Origin: Candidatus Pelagibacterales bacterium
GTDB lineage: Bacteria > Pseudomonadota > Alphaproteobacteria > Pelagibacterales > AG-422-B15
NCBI GenBank assembly: GCA_016777745.1
Contig: JADHQX010000117.1
Location: 1-5,049, forward strand
Direction of reading: 5' to 3'
Length of the DNA: 5,049 bases
Part shown: positions 4,891-5,049 of the stretch, piece by piece
How positions within the stretch are numbered: the first letter of the stretch is position 1
How the letters are laid out: each line of letters begins with the position of its first letter
Notes under the pieces: generated by a model
The model's input: the letters and a program-made list of their open reading frames with translations, nothing else
What the model was told of the DNA's origin: nothing
Databases searched by the model: none
Made by a program: the position numbers and the translations under genes

Positions 4891-5049
4891 GCAGTAGAGC
4901 ATTTCGGTTGTGTGGGCAAAGACAACCAAAACCAGATTGCTCCAAACGGCGTTTTGTCAGACCTTGGACAACACTGCATCGCAGGGCTGATCCATCACCA
5001 TGAGGCGCTCGCGGGCCTGCTTGCAGTGACTGTGAACAGCTATGACAGA
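4891..5049 (+). pseudogene. Glutamine synthetase family fragment (N-terminus missing, runs off right edge)
   Basis: The plus frame is open from just after a TAA (4888-4890) to the window edge, 53 codons. It reads EHFGCVGKDNQNQIAPNGV, LSDLGQHCIAGLIHHHEALA and GLLAVTVNSYDR. This matches the C-terminal catalytic domain of glutamine synthetase family enzymes (GlnA and relatives such as gamma-glutamylpolyamine synthetases): a loop after the HVH-S strand, GLSD..RHFIAGLL.H.PAL, then the PTVNSYKR ATP-site motif, here VTVNSYDR. The roughly 250 residues that should come first are absent, and the bases upstream (4849-4890) read as no glutamine synthetase sequence in any frame. No start codon with a ribosome binding site is seen. 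It is therefore a 5'-truncated copy, unless the sequence is rearranged or wrong here. Cysteine replaces the usual phenylalanine in HFIAG and aspartate the lysine in NSYKR, consistent with a divergent or decaying member. Confidence 0.75.

Overview
The window looks like accessory or junction DNA from a Gram-negative bacterium. The best guess is a marine alphaproteobacterium of the Rhodobacterales type. That guess rests on an outer-membrane MipA/OmpV protein, an IS3-family transposase tail, the general look of the small genes and a moderate-to-low GC content. No ribosomal or other phylogenetic marker is present, so the assignment is weak.

Layout, left to right. Positions 1-827 (minus) hold most of an EamA/DMT-type inner-membrane transporter that runs off the left edge. 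Positions 828-1371 hold no gene. They carry a degenerate repeat, one long copy (A) followed by a left-half copy (A'), ending in a hairpin just past the next gene. Positions 1372-2121 (minus) encode a complete MipA/OmpV outer-membrane beta-barrel protein with a signal peptide. Positions 2242-2465 hold the second long copy of the repeat (B), so the barrel gene is bracketed by direct copies. Positions 2563-2700 (minus) hold a tiny lysine-rich 45-residue gene that is easily missed. Positions 2801-3112 (minus) hold what reads as a decayed gene: one frame of good protein-like sequence broken by three TAA codons. Positions 3244-3338 hold a right-half copy (C) of the repeat, directly followed by the last 48 codons and probable right end of an IS3-family insertion sequence (3342-3562).

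Positions 3616-4814 (minus) carry three small intact genes in a row, each with a visible ribosome binding site: a DUF1330 protein, an unrecognised 102-residue protein and a 94-residue ABM-like protein. All may share the ferredoxin-like dimeric alpha/beta-barrel fold. The gap between the last two holds nested inverted repeats. At the right edge (about 4891-5049, plus) there is a piece of a glutamine synthetase family catalytic domain that lacks its N-terminal part.

The picture is of small stand-alone genes between eroded mobile DNA, not one coherent pathway. The most unusual items are the ~200-bp multi-copy repeat, the 45-residue gene, the stop-riddled frame and the trio of small barrel-like proteins. 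I found no clear evidence for a large undescribed system.
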